Below are positions 23,089-32,493 of a stretch of 64,000 nucleotides of DNA, one piece after another. Source of the stretch: Nonomuraea africana. GTDB lineage: Bacteria; Actinomycetota; Actinomycetes; Streptosporangiales; Streptosporangiaceae. The position numbers and the translations under genes were made by a program. The DNA is taken from positions 8,990,001 to 9,054,000 of the forward strand of contig NZ_JADBEF010000001.1 in assembly GCF_014873535.1 (NCBI RefSeq), written 5' to 3'. The notes below the pieces were generated by a model that was not told the DNA's origin, ran no database searches, and saw only the letters and a list, made by a program, of their open reading frames with translations. Numbering within the stretch: the first letter of the stretch is position 1; every line of letters begins with the position of its first letter.

Positions 23089-24550
23089 CCCGGCCCTGTC
23101 CGACGCCGCCCTGCCGGTGGCTGTGATCGGCGCTGGGCCGGTCGGCTTGGCCGCAGCTGCTCACCTGGCCGAGCGCGGCCTGCCCTTCGTCGTCCTGGAA
23201 TCCGGTCCCGTCGCAGGCTCCTCGGTACGCCAATGGGGGCACGTGCGCCTGTTCAGCCCGTGGCGCTACAACACCGATCCTGCCGCACGCCGCCTGCTGC
23301 AGGCCGGCGGCTGGGTCTCGCCGGACCCGGACGCGCTGCCCACCGGCGCCGAACTCGCCGAGCACTACCTGCAGCCGCTGGCCGAGCTCCCCCAGATCAC
23401 CCCTCACGTGCGCTATGGCGCCCAGGTGAGTGCCATCAGCCGCTTGGACCTGGACCGGCTGCGCACCCCCGGCCGCGAAAGCGCCCCGTTCGTGCTGCGC
23501 CTGGAGGACGGCACCGAGGTGACCGCTCGCGCCGTGATCGACGCCTGCGGCACCTGGAAGACGCCCAACGTCTTGGGCGCCAACGGGCTGCCCGCTCACG
23601 GCGAACTCGACGCCGCCGCCTGGATCGACCACGCCCTGCCCGACGTCCTGGGCGCCGATCGTCGCCGCTACGCGGGTCGGCACACGGTGGTCGTCGGCGC
23701 CGGCCATTCCGCCGCCACCACCCTCCTGTCCTTGTCCGAGCTCGTGGAGCAGGAACCAGGCACTCGCGTGACGTGGGCAATCCGCACCGCTGATCCCGAT
23801 CGCGCCTACGGCGGTGGGGACGAGGACGCTCTGCCTGCCAGAGGATCGCTCGGTTCAGGGCTGCGGCTCCTGGTCGACAAAAGCCTGGTCGAACTGGCCG
23901 CAGCCTTCAAGATCCGCTCCGTACGGCCACTGTCGGACCAGAATCGGGTCGAACTGCTGTCCTCGCGCGCGGACGGCTCGCTCTGGTCGATCACGGCCGA
24001 CCGGGTCGTGGCGGCCACCGGCTACCGCCCCGACCACTCCATCGCCGCCGAACTCCGACTGGACAACGATCCGATTCTGGGCACCACCCGCCTGCTGTCC
24101 CCGCTCATCGACCCCAACGACCACTCCTGCGGCACGGTGCGGCCCCACGGCGTCGACGAGCTCACCCACCCTGAGCCCGGCTACTACGCCATCGGCGCCA
24201 AGAGCTATGGCCGTGCCCCGACCTTCCTCTTGGCCACCGGCTACGAGCAAGCCCGCTCCGTCGTCGCCGCGCTGGCCGACGACTGGGCCACGGCTCGCGA
24301 GGTTCACCTGGACCTGCCGGAAACCGGCGTGTGCTCGGCGACGCTCGGGGTGCGCTCGATCGCCGAAAGCTTCGGCCTGGCTCCGGACACTCCGGCCAAG
24401 CTGATCGCGGCCACCACCCGCCTGCTGCCCGAACACGCCACCGCCGCTGACGCCGTCATGGCGGCCGCCACCGAGCTCGGCATCGAGCCTGCGGCCGCGC
24501 TACGCCTGGCGGCCTTCACTGCCGAGCAGTTCGACGGCGCCCCGGCCTGA
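23072..24550 (+). CDS. FAD-dependent monooxygenase/oxidoreductase of arsenic cluster
   Basis: Protein of 492 residues. The FAD motif is VAVIGAGPVGLAAAAHLAERG, then SVRQWGHVRLFSPWRYN, the second Rossmann HTVVVGAGHSAATTLLSL, and VVAATGYRPDHSI. It is about 130 residues longer than the neighbouring ArsO-like enzyme: a C-terminal helical extension (SIAESFGLAPDTPAKLIAAT onward) resembles no motif I know. The start overlaps the permease gene by 17 bases. It probably oxidises a metabolite linked to arsenic detoxification; the reaction is not predictable. Confidence 0.82.
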   Translation: MPHLSDPALSDAALPVAVIGAGPVGLAAAAHLAERGLPFVVLESGPVAGSSVRQWGHVRLFSPWRYNTDPAARRLLQAGGWVSPDPDALPTGAELAEHYLQPLAELPQITPHVRYGAQVSAISRLDLDRLRTPGRESAPFVLRLEDGTEVTARAVIDACGTWKTPNVLGANGLPAHGELDAAAWIDHALPDVLGADRRRYAGRHTVVVGAGHSAATTLLSLSELVEQEPGTRVTWAIRTADPDRAYGGGDEDALPARGSLGSGLRLLVDKSLVELAAAFKIRSVRPLSDQNRVELLSSRADGSLWSITADRVVAATGYRPDHSIAAELRLDNDPILGTTRLLSPLIDPNDHSCGTVRPHGVDELTHPEPGYYAIGAKSYGRAPTFLLATGYEQARSVVAALADDWATAREVHLDLPETGVCSATLGVRSIAESFGLAPDTPAKLIAATTRLLPEHATAADAVMAAATELGIEPAAALRLAAFTAEQFDGAPA

Positions 24551-24567
24551 CCAGCACAGCGGGGCTC

Positions 24568-24918
24568 TCAGCGGGGGAAGTGCGGATCGCGACCCGCCAC
24601 CAGGCCACCGCGGGTGCCGTTGAGCAGCCAGCCGATGTAGATCGCCAGTTGCTGGGCTTCGGGGCCGGGTAGCAGCATGCAGTAGTTGAGGGCGTGGTTG
24701 AAGCGTTGCTGGCCGATCCAGCGCCTCTCCTCCACGAGGGTGCGCTGCATAACGGCGATCTGTCCTGCTGGTCCGCCGAAGGTCTGGAGCGAGATGCCGA
24801 ACCAGGCGCGTACGGCCTGGCGAAACGGGATCATATCGTCGGATGAATGCGGGGCGCGTGTGGCGTTCACGGTGGTCTCTGCAGTTTCATCGCGGTCTTC
24901 GGATGCTGGTGGAGTCAC
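24568..24918 (-). pseudogene. N-terminal stub of chromate transporter ChrA
   Basis: The core reads FRQAVRAWFGISLQTFGGPAGQIAVMQRTLVEERRWIGQQRFNHALN, then CMLLPGPEAQQLAIYIGWLLNGTRGGLVAG, a textbook ChrA N terminus. It stops after RDPHFPR, so only about 107 of some 400 residues and the first membrane portion remain. It cannot transport chromate. Confidence 0.85.
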
Positions 24919-24987
24919 AGGGTGAGCCTTAGAACGGCGCTTGGGGTGGAAAGCGGATCGGCTGTGTAGGCAGCGGCTTACCGCACA

Positions 24988-26190
24988 CTAGGGCGGCTCC
25001 TCCCGTTCTGTTGGGAGCTGGACGGTGCGGAACATCCGCCACAGGGCCAAGTCGTAGCCGATCTTGGCGGTTCCCGCGATCAGGAAGGGCAGCGCCAGGC
25101 CGAGGGGCTGCAGCAGTCCGGCAAGGGCGGGTCCGGCCGGTCGGGTGAGGTAGCGGGCAGTGTTGGTGATGGCGGCGGCAGCGGTGCGCTCGTCGGCGGG
25201 GACCAGTGCCATCACATACGCCTGCCGGGTGGGCACGTCCATCTGGGACAGGCAGGCGCGGGCCAGCAGCAGCGCGATCGCCCCGGGGAGGGTGGGGGCG
25301 AACGGGATCGCGGCGAGCAGCACGTTGGATGGCAGGTGGGTGAACACCATCGTGCGCAACAGCCCGACCCGGTCAGCCACCATGGGGGCGGCCAGCAGGG
25401 ATGCGGTCTGCAGCGCGCCCACCGCGGCGAAGGTGAGCCCGATCGTCTGGGTGGTGGCACCATGACGGAGGACGAGCCAATAGCCGAGATAGGCCTGGAC
25501 CACGAACCCGCCGGCGAGGCTGTCGAGGGCGAACAGGCCGGCCAGCCGCGCCACCGCGCCACGGGAGCGGGTCAGTATCCGAGGCCGGGCAAGGCCAGGC
25601 CGCATGGCGGGAGCCTCGACGGTGGCGGGCAGGCGGGCGGCCAGCAGCGCACCAGCGGCGCCGACCGCGAGCAGCACACCGCCGAGCAGCCGCCGATCGG
25701 CGGGTAGCGCGCCGAGGAGTGCCCCGGCGGTTCCGGCGACCGCGGCGACCGCGTTGTACAGGCCGAAGCCGCGCACGACCTGGCGCTGGGGTTGTCCCGT
25801 CCCGGCCAGCATGACCTGCTCCAGGGTGGTGAACGGCCCAGATTCGATCACCTCGACCGACAGCGCGCCGGTCATGGCGACCACGGCCAACAGCCACAGG
25901 GGCGTTCCGATGGCGATGACCAGACCGCAGCAGGCCAACGCCGCATACAACGCCGTATAGAGGCGGCGGCGGCCGAGGCGGTCACCCCAGCGGGCCAGGA
26001 CGAGGCTGGAGACGAGGCTTCCGGCGAGGACCGCCGCCAGGAGCAGCCCCACCTCGGCGGAGGACAGGCCGTCGAGGCGCAGGATCGCCCCCAGCTGCAC
26101 GGCCGCTACGCCGTACCCCAGGCCGCGCAATGCCTGAGCGGTCAGAACGACGCGCACGGTCTTGACGCCATCCTGGCGGCCGCTTGTCAT
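24988..26190 (-). CDS. MFS transporter of a chromate-resistance-type cluster
   Basis: Protein of 400 residues with 12 predicted membrane helices. The MFS motif A equivalent is ARWGDRLGRRRLYTALYAAL in the loop between helices 2 and 3. The start overlaps the stop of the chrB fragment (ATGA), and the chrA stub follows by 70 bases, so it was the middle gene of a chrB-MFS-chrA operon. It is the only intact gene of the three. Substrate unknown; chromate or a related oxyanion is inference from context. Confidence 0.85.
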   Translation of the reverse strand: MTSGRQDGVKTVRVVLTAQALRGLGYGVAAVQLGAILRLDGLSSAEVGLLLAAVLAGSLVSSLVLARWGDRLGRRRLYTALYAALACCGLVIAIGTPLWLLAVVAMTGALSVEVIESGPFTTLEQVMLAGTGQPQRQVVRGFGLYNAVAAVAGTAGALLGALPADRRLLGGVLLAVGAAGALLAARLPATVEAPAMRPGLARPRILTRSRGAVARLAGLFALDSLAGGFVVQAYLGYWLVLRHGATTQTIGLTFAAVGALQTASLLAAPMVADRVGLLRTMVFTHLPSNVLLAAIPFAPTLPGAIALLLARACLSQMDVPTRQAYVMALVPADERTAAAAITNTARYLTRPAGPALAGLLQPLGLALPFLIAGTAKIGYDLALWRMFRTVQLPTEREEPP

Positions 26191-26363
26191 GCCGGTTCTC
26201 GTCCCAGCAGGAAGGCGCGGCGGTCGAACTCATAGAGGCCGTCGAACACCGGGGCGCTGATCTCCAAGACTCGATGATCGTCGCAGGTCATCGACAGACC
26301 GCGCAGGACCACGTCGAGTCCAGCGGCTTCAGGCGCCTCGTAGCGCTCATCGTCGATGTCGAA
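26187..26363 (-). pseudogene. C-terminal stub of chromate-resistance protein ChrB
   Basis: DDERYEAPEAAGLDVVLRGL, SMTCDDHRVLEISAPVFDGLYEFDRR is the conserved last block of ChrB. The stop overlaps the MFS start. Upstream of about 26363 the frame (open to 26459) is unrelated, so the sensor and enzymatic part of ChrB has been lost. Confidence 0.75.
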
Positions 26364-26417
26364 CGCTTGGCCTTGCAGTGGTGGAACGTTGAAAAGGAAC
26401 ATCTCGTCCAACGTGTC

Positions 26418-27764
26418 ATGAGTCCTAGCGGCGTGATCGGCAGAACGCGCATCGGACACCTATGCGTGCTGGCCGTGTTACTGGTGCTGTTCACCGGTGC
26501 GGGCAGCTCCTGGTCTGTTCCCTCCCTGCTGCCCGCCCATGCCGGCGCGGCTTCCTCCGCAGAGGAGATCGCCGAACGCCTGCGGCAGCACGTGATCGCG
26601 GATCCTGAGAGCGGGATCATGATGAGACCGGACGTCGCAGGCCCGGTCATGTCCTGCGCGGACACCGTAGCCGGGCTGTGGCCGCCGCAGGGTGTGCCGT
26701 CCTATTCCGCGCTACTCAAGGTGAGAGAGCTCGCCGCCCCGCTCACCGTCCGGTTCTGGGTGACGACGCCGGCGAGGGCGCGGGAAACCGTCGACGCGGC
26801 GCGACAGGCCGCCGCAGGTTGCTCAGGCCCTGAGACGGATGGTCCCGGTCGAGCGCAGGAGCCGAACCGGCGCGCGGACTCCGCCTTCGACCGGCGTGGC
26901 TGGAGCGGCGTTCAAGGCGTGGCCTCGCAGCCCGGAAGTTCGGACAACGGGGACTGGTACACCACCGCGCACCTCGTGGCGGCTCGTGGCGCTCTCCTCA
27001 CCGAGATCGCATGGGACTGGAGCTTCGAACAGGGAGACGGGCTGGACCCCCGGTGGCGCAAGGGAGGCACCGCGGCGGCCGAAGCGGTGCTCTCCGCCGT
27101 CGGTGGCGACCCCGCCCATCCGGCTCCCGACGGCTCCCCTGCGCACGGGGCCACGGCCCTTCTCGCAGCCAGACTCCCTGCGACTTCTGCCTATGGCGAA
27201 GCAATGAGGCCCTGGCCCGAGGTCCAAGGAGAAGCACGAAAGAAGCCGGGCTGGTCGACGCCCGTGGAGCATGACATGACGTGCTCCTTCTACTTTCACC
27301 GGCAAGAGGGCCTGCCAGGAGGCATGCCCGCGGTGACGCGCCTACTGTTCGGATCTGTTGCCGTGCGCGAGGACATGTCGGTTCTCCCTGACGCGCAAAC
27401 TGCCGAGACCGTACGGCGGCGCCTGTTGCGATGGGACAGCTGGCCGGAAGGCGACAAGATAGATCCCTGCTATGAGCCAGACGTCAATGACGACGCCGAA
27501 CCTCCCGCGGTCACCATCGGGCGCCGCATCCAACCGTTGCGGCACGGCAGCTGGACCGGCCAGGTGGAGACCTTCGCTACCCGGCGAGCCAAGCTGCCTG
27601 CTCAGCCGACCTATCGCGACTCGGTGGCCCATGTCGCGATCGCGGTGAGACGCGGCACCACCGTGGTCTATCTGCGATGGCAGGGCACGGCGGGACCGAA
27701 CCTCGAAGCCGGTCTGGCGCGGGGACGTGCCGCCGTGATCGGGACGCTGGAAGCCTTGACCTGA
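26418..27764 (+). CDS. Secreted protein of unknown function
   Basis: About 448 residues. After a short n-region, IGHLCVLAVLLVLFTGAG and a cleavage-like SLLPAHAGAAS form a signal peptide, so the product is exported. The mature part has two similar-looking halves with Trp-rich segments and Cys residues (CADTVAGLWPP, CSGPETDGP, HDMTCSFYFH, DPCYEPD) that could form disulfides. I recognise no domain. ATG 26418 is the only ATG in a sensible place but has no clear ribosome-binding site and overlaps the chrB debris, so its promoter may have been lost. Confidence 0.6.
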   Translation: MSPSGVIGRTRIGHLCVLAVLLVLFTGAGSSWSVPSLLPAHAGAASSAEEIAERLRQHVIADPESGIMMRPDVAGPVMSCADTVAGLWPPQGVPSYSALLKVRELAAPLTVRFWVTTPARARETVDAARQAAAGCSGPETDGPGRAQEPNRRADSAFDRRGWSGVQGVASQPGSSDNGDWYTTAHLVAARGALLTEIAWDWSFEQGDGLDPRWRKGGTAAAEAVLSAVGGDPAHPAPDGSPAHGATALLAARLPATSAYGEAMRPWPEVQGEARKKPGWSTPVEHDMTCSFYFHRQEGLPGGMPAVTRLLFGSVAVREDMSVLPDAQTAETVRRRLLRWDSWPEGDKIDPCYEPDVNDDAEPPAVTIGRRIQPLRHGSWTGQVETFATRRAKLPAQPTYRDSVAHVAIAVRRGTTVVYLRWQGTAGPNLEAGLARGRAAVIGTLEALT

Positions 27765-27838
27765 CACTGAGCGGCCGACGATGAATTGCTCGAGGTTGAG
27801 GGCCCCGTGGGCAGCCAGTTGGAAGAACCTGTGTCGGC

Positions 27839-28563
27839 TCAGGGCGAGCGAGCCGACCACTGGTCGCGTGTCTGGCAGTAGGCGAGGGCTTCGCGGATGG
27901 TGAGGCGGGAGGCCCGCCGGGCGGGAGCCAAACCGGCCAGGGCGGATCCCGCGACGGCGGCCAGCGCCCAGATCCCCAAGGCCGTCGGTGAGATGGTGAG
28001 CGGCAGCGGGGTCTTGAAGGCGAGGTCACCGAGGAGCTGACCGACCACAAGGCTGAGCGGGATGGCGAGCAGGGCCGCGAGGACCCAGCTGAGCAGGCCG
28101 ATGAAGACGTTCTCTCCGAGCACGATGTTGATCAGGGTGCGCGGGGTGGCGCCGATGGCCTGCATGACAGCGAACTCCCGGGTCCGTTCCACCACGCTGG
28201 TGCCGGTGGCGGCGGCCAAACCAAGAATGCCGACAGCGGCCATGAGCGCGGCCAGGGCGATGAGCGCGGCGATCAGGATGTAGATGTGACCGTCGACTGC
28301 GGCGCGTAGTTCGGCCGTCGACAGGGTAGCCGCTTCCACCTTCGCTTCGCTCAGCGTGCGTTGTACAGCCGGGGCGTCGCTAGTGACGATGCGCAGGTTG
28401 GTGGCTGGACCGATGTGCCGCTCGATGGTGGACTTCGTGACGTAGGCGGAGGCCGATGAGCCGACCTCTCGGACGGTTCCGACGATCCGCCAGGTCGTGG
28501 CTCGGCCGTCGGTCTTCAGAGTGAGGGTGTCGTCGACCTTGGCGTCTGGCAGCTGTCGGCGAA
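27839..28563 (-). pseudogene. 5'-truncated FtsX/MacB-type ABC transporter permease
   Basis: An open minus-strand frame of about 240 codons has no start in its upstream part. It reads DDTLTLKTDGRATTWRIVGTV (periplasmic MacB-like domain), then four-helix permease features ending VERTREFAVMQAIGATPRTL and LAGLAPARRASRLTIREALAY, the typical FtsX C terminus. The family is usually 400-800 residues, so the N-terminal part is lost. The partner ATPase is absent. The break is near 28563, just before the DUF899 gene. Confidence 0.75.
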
Positions 28564-28647
28564 CCCTGGAACACCATAGACTTGGAGAGTTGGGGAAACC
28601 CGCGGATCCGGACCGGGGACCAGGGATCGCTGCCCCAGGAGGACGTT

Positions 28648-29328
28648 ATGCGGCAGACAAGACTGGCCGGCGAATCGGCGGAGTACCTCGCCGCCCGCGA
28701 GGAACTGCGCCTGGCCGAGATCGACCTCATGCGCCACCGCGAGAAGGTCGCGGCCCAGCGACGGGCGCTCCCGCAGGGGCCGCCCGTCGACGACTACGTC
28801 TTCATCGAGGGCCCCGCCGACCTCGACGCGGGCGACGCGCCGGTCCGCGAGGTCTCCCTCGGCGGGCTCTTCACCGCGCAGGACCGCCCGCTGATCGTCT
28901 ACCACTTCATGTACGGCAAGCTGCAGACCGATCCGTGCCCCATGTGCACCCTGTGGATCGACGGCTTCAACGGCATCGCCCACCACATCGCCCGGAACGC
29001 CGACTTCGCCGTCGCCGCGGCAGCCGACCCGCCCGCCCTGCGGCAGCACGCCCGCAACCGCGGCTGGCACCGGCTGCGGCTGCTGAGCTGCGGCGACAGC
29101 ACCTTCAAGTACGACCTCGGCAGCGAGGACAAGGAAGGCGAACAGGACTCCACCATCTCCGTCTTCACCCGCGACGGCGACGGCGCGATCCACCACTTCT
29201 ACTCCGCCCACCCCCGCATGGCCGACGACATCGACGAGCGCGGCATCGACCTCCTCGCCCCCGTCTGGCACCTCCTCGACCTCACCCCGCACGGCCGAGG
29301 CGACTGGTTCCCGCACCTCGACTACTGA
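28648..29328 (+). CDS. DUF899 family thioredoxin-like protein, copy 1
   Basis: Protein of 226 residues. DUF899 landmarks: LIVYHFMYG, a CxxC in TDPCPMCTLWIDGFNG, VFTRDGDGAIHHFYS and the closing LLDLTPHGRGDWFPHLDY. The fold is thioredoxin-like; the CxxC suggests redox activity, but no function is established. AGGAGG directly precedes ATG 28648. It stands alone after the truncated permease. Confidence 0.85.
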   Translation: MRQTRLAGESAEYLAAREELRLAEIDLMRHREKVAAQRRALPQGPPVDDYVFIEGPADLDAGDAPVREVSLGGLFTAQDRPLIVYHFMYGKLQTDPCPMCTLWIDGFNGIAHHIARNADFAVAAAADPPALRQHARNRGWHRLRLLSCGDSTFKYDLGSEDKEGEQDSTISVFTRDGDGAIHHFYSAHPRMADDIDERGIDLLAPVWHLLDLTPHGRGDWFPHLDY

Positions 29329-29469
29329 CCTTCGACCGCCGAGTTTGATCTTGGGCCGGTGTCGTCCGGTTTTTGGTGTGCCGCATTTGTGGCTGCTTCG
29401 AGCAGGGGCAACGGGCATATCCGTTGCTTTTTCGGCGAGTACTACCGGAACCCCGGTAAGGGTGGTCAG

Positions 29470-30120
29470 GTGAGTGATGAACTGGCGGGCATCTGGCCGC
29501 TGCTGGCCTTGCGGATCACAACACCGCGGCTGGAGCTGGCTGTGCCGAACACCGACGACCTGCTGAACCTCGCCCGGGCCTCCCGCGACATCCAACCACC
29601 TGACGAGGTCCGCTTTCAGCAGGCATTCCTGTACGAGTCGTCGCCGCTACGAGAGCGGCAGCTGCTGCAGCACCATTGGCGAGCTCTGGCCCACTGGCAA
29701 CCCCACAGCTGGGACTTGCACCTCGCGGTCCGCGTCGACGGCGTTGCGATCGGCCTGCAGAACATGTGGGCGGATGACTTCGCGACCGTACGGATGCTAG
29801 AGACCGGATCGTGGATCACCCGTCGGCACCAGGGCAGAGGGCTTGGGACCGAGGCCCGGGCGGCGATGCTGGTGCTGGCGTTCACGCACTTGGGTGCTCT
29901 GGAGGCCAGGACCTCCTACATCGAGGGCAACGCCGCATCGGTGGCGGTGTCGCGCAAGCTGGGCTACGTCGACAATGGGCACCGCGCGGTCAGCCGCGAC
30001 GGTGTCCATGTGGTGGAGCACATCCTGGCGTTGACTCGTGAGAGCTGGCAGGCGCGCCAGGTCCCCAGGATCCAGGTCTACGAGATCGCGCCCTGTCTGG
30101 AGCTCTTCGGCGTCGACTGA
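29470..30120 (+). CDS. GNAT-family N-acetyltransferase (RimJ/RimL type)
   Basis: Protein of 216 residues. The start region ITTPRLELAVPNTDDLL and the acetyl-CoA loop ITRRHQGRGLGTEARAAMLVLAF with YIEGNAASVAVSRKLGYVDNG match RimJ/RimL-like GNAT enzymes that acetylate protein N termini or small amines. GTG 29470 is chosen where the family usually begins. A poorly defined 140-base spacer separates it from DUF899. Confidence 0.82.
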   Translation: MSDELAGIWPLLALRITTPRLELAVPNTDDLLNLARASRDIQPPDEVRFQQAFLYESSPLRERQLLQHHWRALAHWQPHSWDLHLAVRVDGVAIGLQNMWADDFATVRMLETGSWITRRHQGRGLGTEARAAMLVLAFTHLGALEARTSYIEGNAASVAVSRKLGYVDNGHRAVSRDGVHVVEHILALTRESWQARQVPRIQVYEIAPCLELFGVD

Positions 30121-30169
30121 CTGCGGCCACCTCGCCGGGGTTCGTCGCTTGCCGGCGGCCGCCGCAGTG

Positions 30170-30388
30170 GGCGACGAAAGCCCCGCGCGCCCGGCGCTAC
30201 GCGGCGCAGGCGTCGGCGATCCTCGACTTCGGCTGCGGCACCGGCCATCTGCTGAGCGCAGTGGCCGAGCGCTATCCCTCGCGCGTCTGGTCGGCGTCGA
30301 CGCCTCGTCCGCGATGATCGGCCAGGCCGCCACCTCGCCGGCGGCGCTCCGGCTCATCCACCGCCTACATGACCTGACCGGCCGATGA
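30170..30388 (+). pseudogene. Frameshifted fragment of a SAM-dependent methyltransferase
   Basis: One frame encodes ILDFGCGTGHLLSAVAERYPS (SAM motif I and following helix). The continuing motif II, VGVDASSAMIGQA, is in another frame, so a frameshift lies near 30280. Nothing follows beyond the first 70 residues of the Rossmann domain. The trpA terminator lies at its end. Confidence 0.6.
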
Positions 30389-30416
30389 ACGGGGAAGACG
30401 GAGGTCTCCCCCGTTC
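30387..30416 (-). terminator. Hairpin terminator after trpA
   Basis: GAACGGGGAAGAC (30387-30399) pairs with GTCTCCCCCGTTC (30404-30416) with one mismatch and a four-base loop, 24 bases beyond the trpA stop. Confidence 0.75.
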
Positions 30417-30439
30417 TCGCGGTCATGACCGTGCCGCCG

Positions 30440-31255
30440 CTACCTTCCCCCGCGGACGCCCCGGGCCAGTGCGGTGGTGAGGGCGCGCAGGGACGCCAGG
30501 CCGGTGGTCTCGTCGGGGGCGTCGAGGAGGGCTTGGACGAAAGCGGTGCCGACGGCCACGCCGTCGGCGAAGCCCGCCACCTCGGCGGCCTGGTCGGGGG
30601 TGGACACGCCGATGCCGACGCAGACCGGCAGATCGGTCGTCGCCCTGGTCCGCCGCACGAGATCGGCGGCCGAAGCGCCGTCGGTCTCACGGACGCCGGT
30701 GACGCCCATGGTCGAGGCGGCGTAGACGAAACCGGAACCGGCGGCGGTGATCCGCCTCAGCCGTTCGTCCCTGGTGCTGGGCGCGACGACGAAGACGGTC
30801 GCCAGGCCCTGCTTGCCGGCGTGGTCGCGCCACGTCGCGGATTCCTGGACGGGCAGGTCGGACAGGATGCAGCCCGCCCCGCCCGCGTCGGCGAGTTCGG
30901 TGGCGAAACGCTCGATGCCGTAGCGGGCGATCGGGTTCCAGTACGACATGACCAGGACGGGCTTGCCCGTGGCGGCGTGGGCCTCGCGGACGGTGCGGAT
31001 GACGTCGGCGATCTTGAGGCCGCCGCGCAGGGCGAGGTCGTCGGCGGTCTGGATGACGGGGCCGTCCAGGACCGGGTCGCTGTGCGGCAGCCCGACCTCG
31101 ACGATGTCGGCGCCGGAGTCCAGGACCGTCTTGATCGCCGCAACGCCGCCGTCAACGGTCGGGAAACCGGCCGGGAGGTAGGCGATGAGCGCGGCCCGGC
31201 CCTCGGCCCTGATGCTGGCGAGGGTGTCGTTCAACAGCTGGAGGTTGCCGCTCAC
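30440..31255 (-). CDS. trpA: Tryptophan synthase alpha chain
   Basis: Protein of 271 residues, a TIM barrel cleaving indole-3-glycerol phosphate to indole and glyceraldehyde 3-phosphate. Visible motifs: ALIAYLPAGFPTVDGG, the catalytic Asp region DIVEVGLPHSDPVLDGPVIQ, VFVVAPSTRDERLRRI and GFVYAASTMGVTG, with phosphate loop VCVGIGVSTPDQAAEVAG. The catalytic-Glu position equivalent to E49 lies in IVEVG, and the Asp60 equivalent in PHSDP. GTG 31255 overlaps the trpB stop (GTGA). Confidence 0.95.
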   Translation of the reverse strand: MSGNLQLLNDTLASIRAEGRAALIAYLPAGFPTVDGGVAAIKTVLDSGADIVEVGLPHSDPVLDGPVIQTADDLALRGGLKIADVIRTVREAHAATGKPVLVMSYWNPIARYGIERFATELADAGGAGCILSDLPVQESATWRDHAGKQGLATVFVVAPSTRDERLRRITAAGSGFVYAASTMGVTGVRETDGASAADLVRRTRATTDLPVCVGIGVSTPDQAAEVAGFADGVAVGTAFVQALLDAPDETTGLASLRALTTALARGVRGGR

Positions 31256-32493
31256 TTGGACTCCCCGTCGGTGTCGTACAGCCCGAAGTAGCGGGCGGCG
31301 GTGTCCATGTCCTTGTCGCCGCGGCCGGACAGGTTGACCAGGATGAGACCGTCCCGGCCGAGTTCCCTGCCGACTTCGAGGGCTCCGGCGAGGGCATGGG
31401 CGCTCTCGATCGCCGGGATGATCCCCTCGGTGCGCGACAGGAGCCGGAACGCCCGCATCGCCTGGTCGTCGGTGACCGGGACGTATTCGGCGCGCCCGAG
31501 ATCGTTGAGGTGGGCGTGCTCGGGGCCGATGCCCGGGTAGTCCAGGCCGGCGGAGATCGAGTGCGGCTCGGTGATCTGGCCCTCCTCGTCCTGGAGCACG
31601 TAGGAGCGCGAGCCGTGCAGGATGCCCGGCTCGCCCGCCGACAGCGTCGCCGCGTGCTTGCCGGATTCGACGCCGTGCCCGGCGGCCTCGCAGCCGACCA
31701 GTCGCACACCGGCGTCGGGCAGGAAGGCGTGGAACAGGCCGAGGGCGTTGGATCCGCCGCCGACGCACGCGATCGCCGCGTCGGGCAGGCGTCCGGTGCG
31801 GTCCAGGAGCTGGTGGCGGGCCTCGACGCCGATGACGCGCTGGAAGTCGCGGACCATGGCCGGGAACGGATGCGGACCCGCCGCGGTGCCGAACAGGTAG
31901 TGCGTGGACTCGACGTTGGCGACCCAGTCCCGGAACGCCTCGTTGATGGCGTCCTTCAGGGTGCGGGATCCGGACGTCACCGGGACGACCTTCGTGCCGA
32001 GCATCCGCATCCGGGCGACGTTCAGCGCCTGGCGCTCCATGTCGACCTCGCCCATGTAGACGATGCATTCGAGGCCGAACAGGGCGCAGGCGGTGGCCGT
32101 CGCTACGCCGTGCGACCCGGCGCCCGTTTCGGCGATCACCCGCGGCTTGCCCATCCGCCGGGCGAGCAGGACCTGCCCGAGGACGTTCGTGATCTTGTGG
32201 GAGCCGGTGTGGTTCAGATCCTCGCGTTTGAGGAACATCCGGACGCCGCCGGCGTGCTCGGCGAACCGGGGCACCTCGGTCAGGGCGCTCGGCCGCCCGG
32301 TGTAGTCGACGAGCAGCGCCCCGAACTCGGCGGTGAACTGCGGATCGGCCTTGGCCTTCTCGTACTCGTCGGCGACCTCGTCCACCGCGGCGACGAGCGC
32401 CTCCGGGATGAACTTGCCGCCGAACGCGCCGAAGTAGCCCTCGGCGTCTGGGGCGCGGCCTTCGGGGGCCGGGATGAAGAACGTGCTGGACAT
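31252..32493 (-). CDS. trpB: Tryptophan synthase beta chain
   Basis: Protein of 413 residues, PLP-dependent, condensing indole with serine. The PLP lysine is K100 in NHTGSHKITN, followed by IAETGAGSHGVATATACALFG and the phosphate-binding GGGSNALGLF. All hallmarks of a standard TrpB1 are present. It is transcribed toward and overlaps trpA. No trpE, trpD or trpC is nearby, so this is a stand-alone trpBA pair, possibly in addition to a complete operon elsewhere. Confidence 0.96.
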   Translation of the reverse strand: MSSTFFIPAPEGRAPDAEGYFGAFGGKFIPEALVAAVDEVADEYEKAKADPQFTAEFGALLVDYTGRPSALTEVPRFAEHAGGVRMFLKREDLNHTGSHKITNVLGQVLLARRMGKPRVIAETGAGSHGVATATACALFGLECIVYMGEVDMERQALNVARMRMLGTKVVPVTSGSRTLKDAINEAFRDWVANVESTHYLFGTAAGPHPFPAMVRDFQRVIGVEARHQLLDRTGRLPDAAIACVGGGSNALGLFHAFLPDAGVRLVGCEAAGHGVESGKHAATLSAGEPGILHGSRSYVLQDEEGQITEPHSISAGLDYPGIGPEHAHLNDLGRAEYVPVTDDQAMRAFRLLSRTEGIIPAIESAHALAGALEVGRELGRDGLILVNLSGRGDKDMDTAARYFGLYDTDGESK

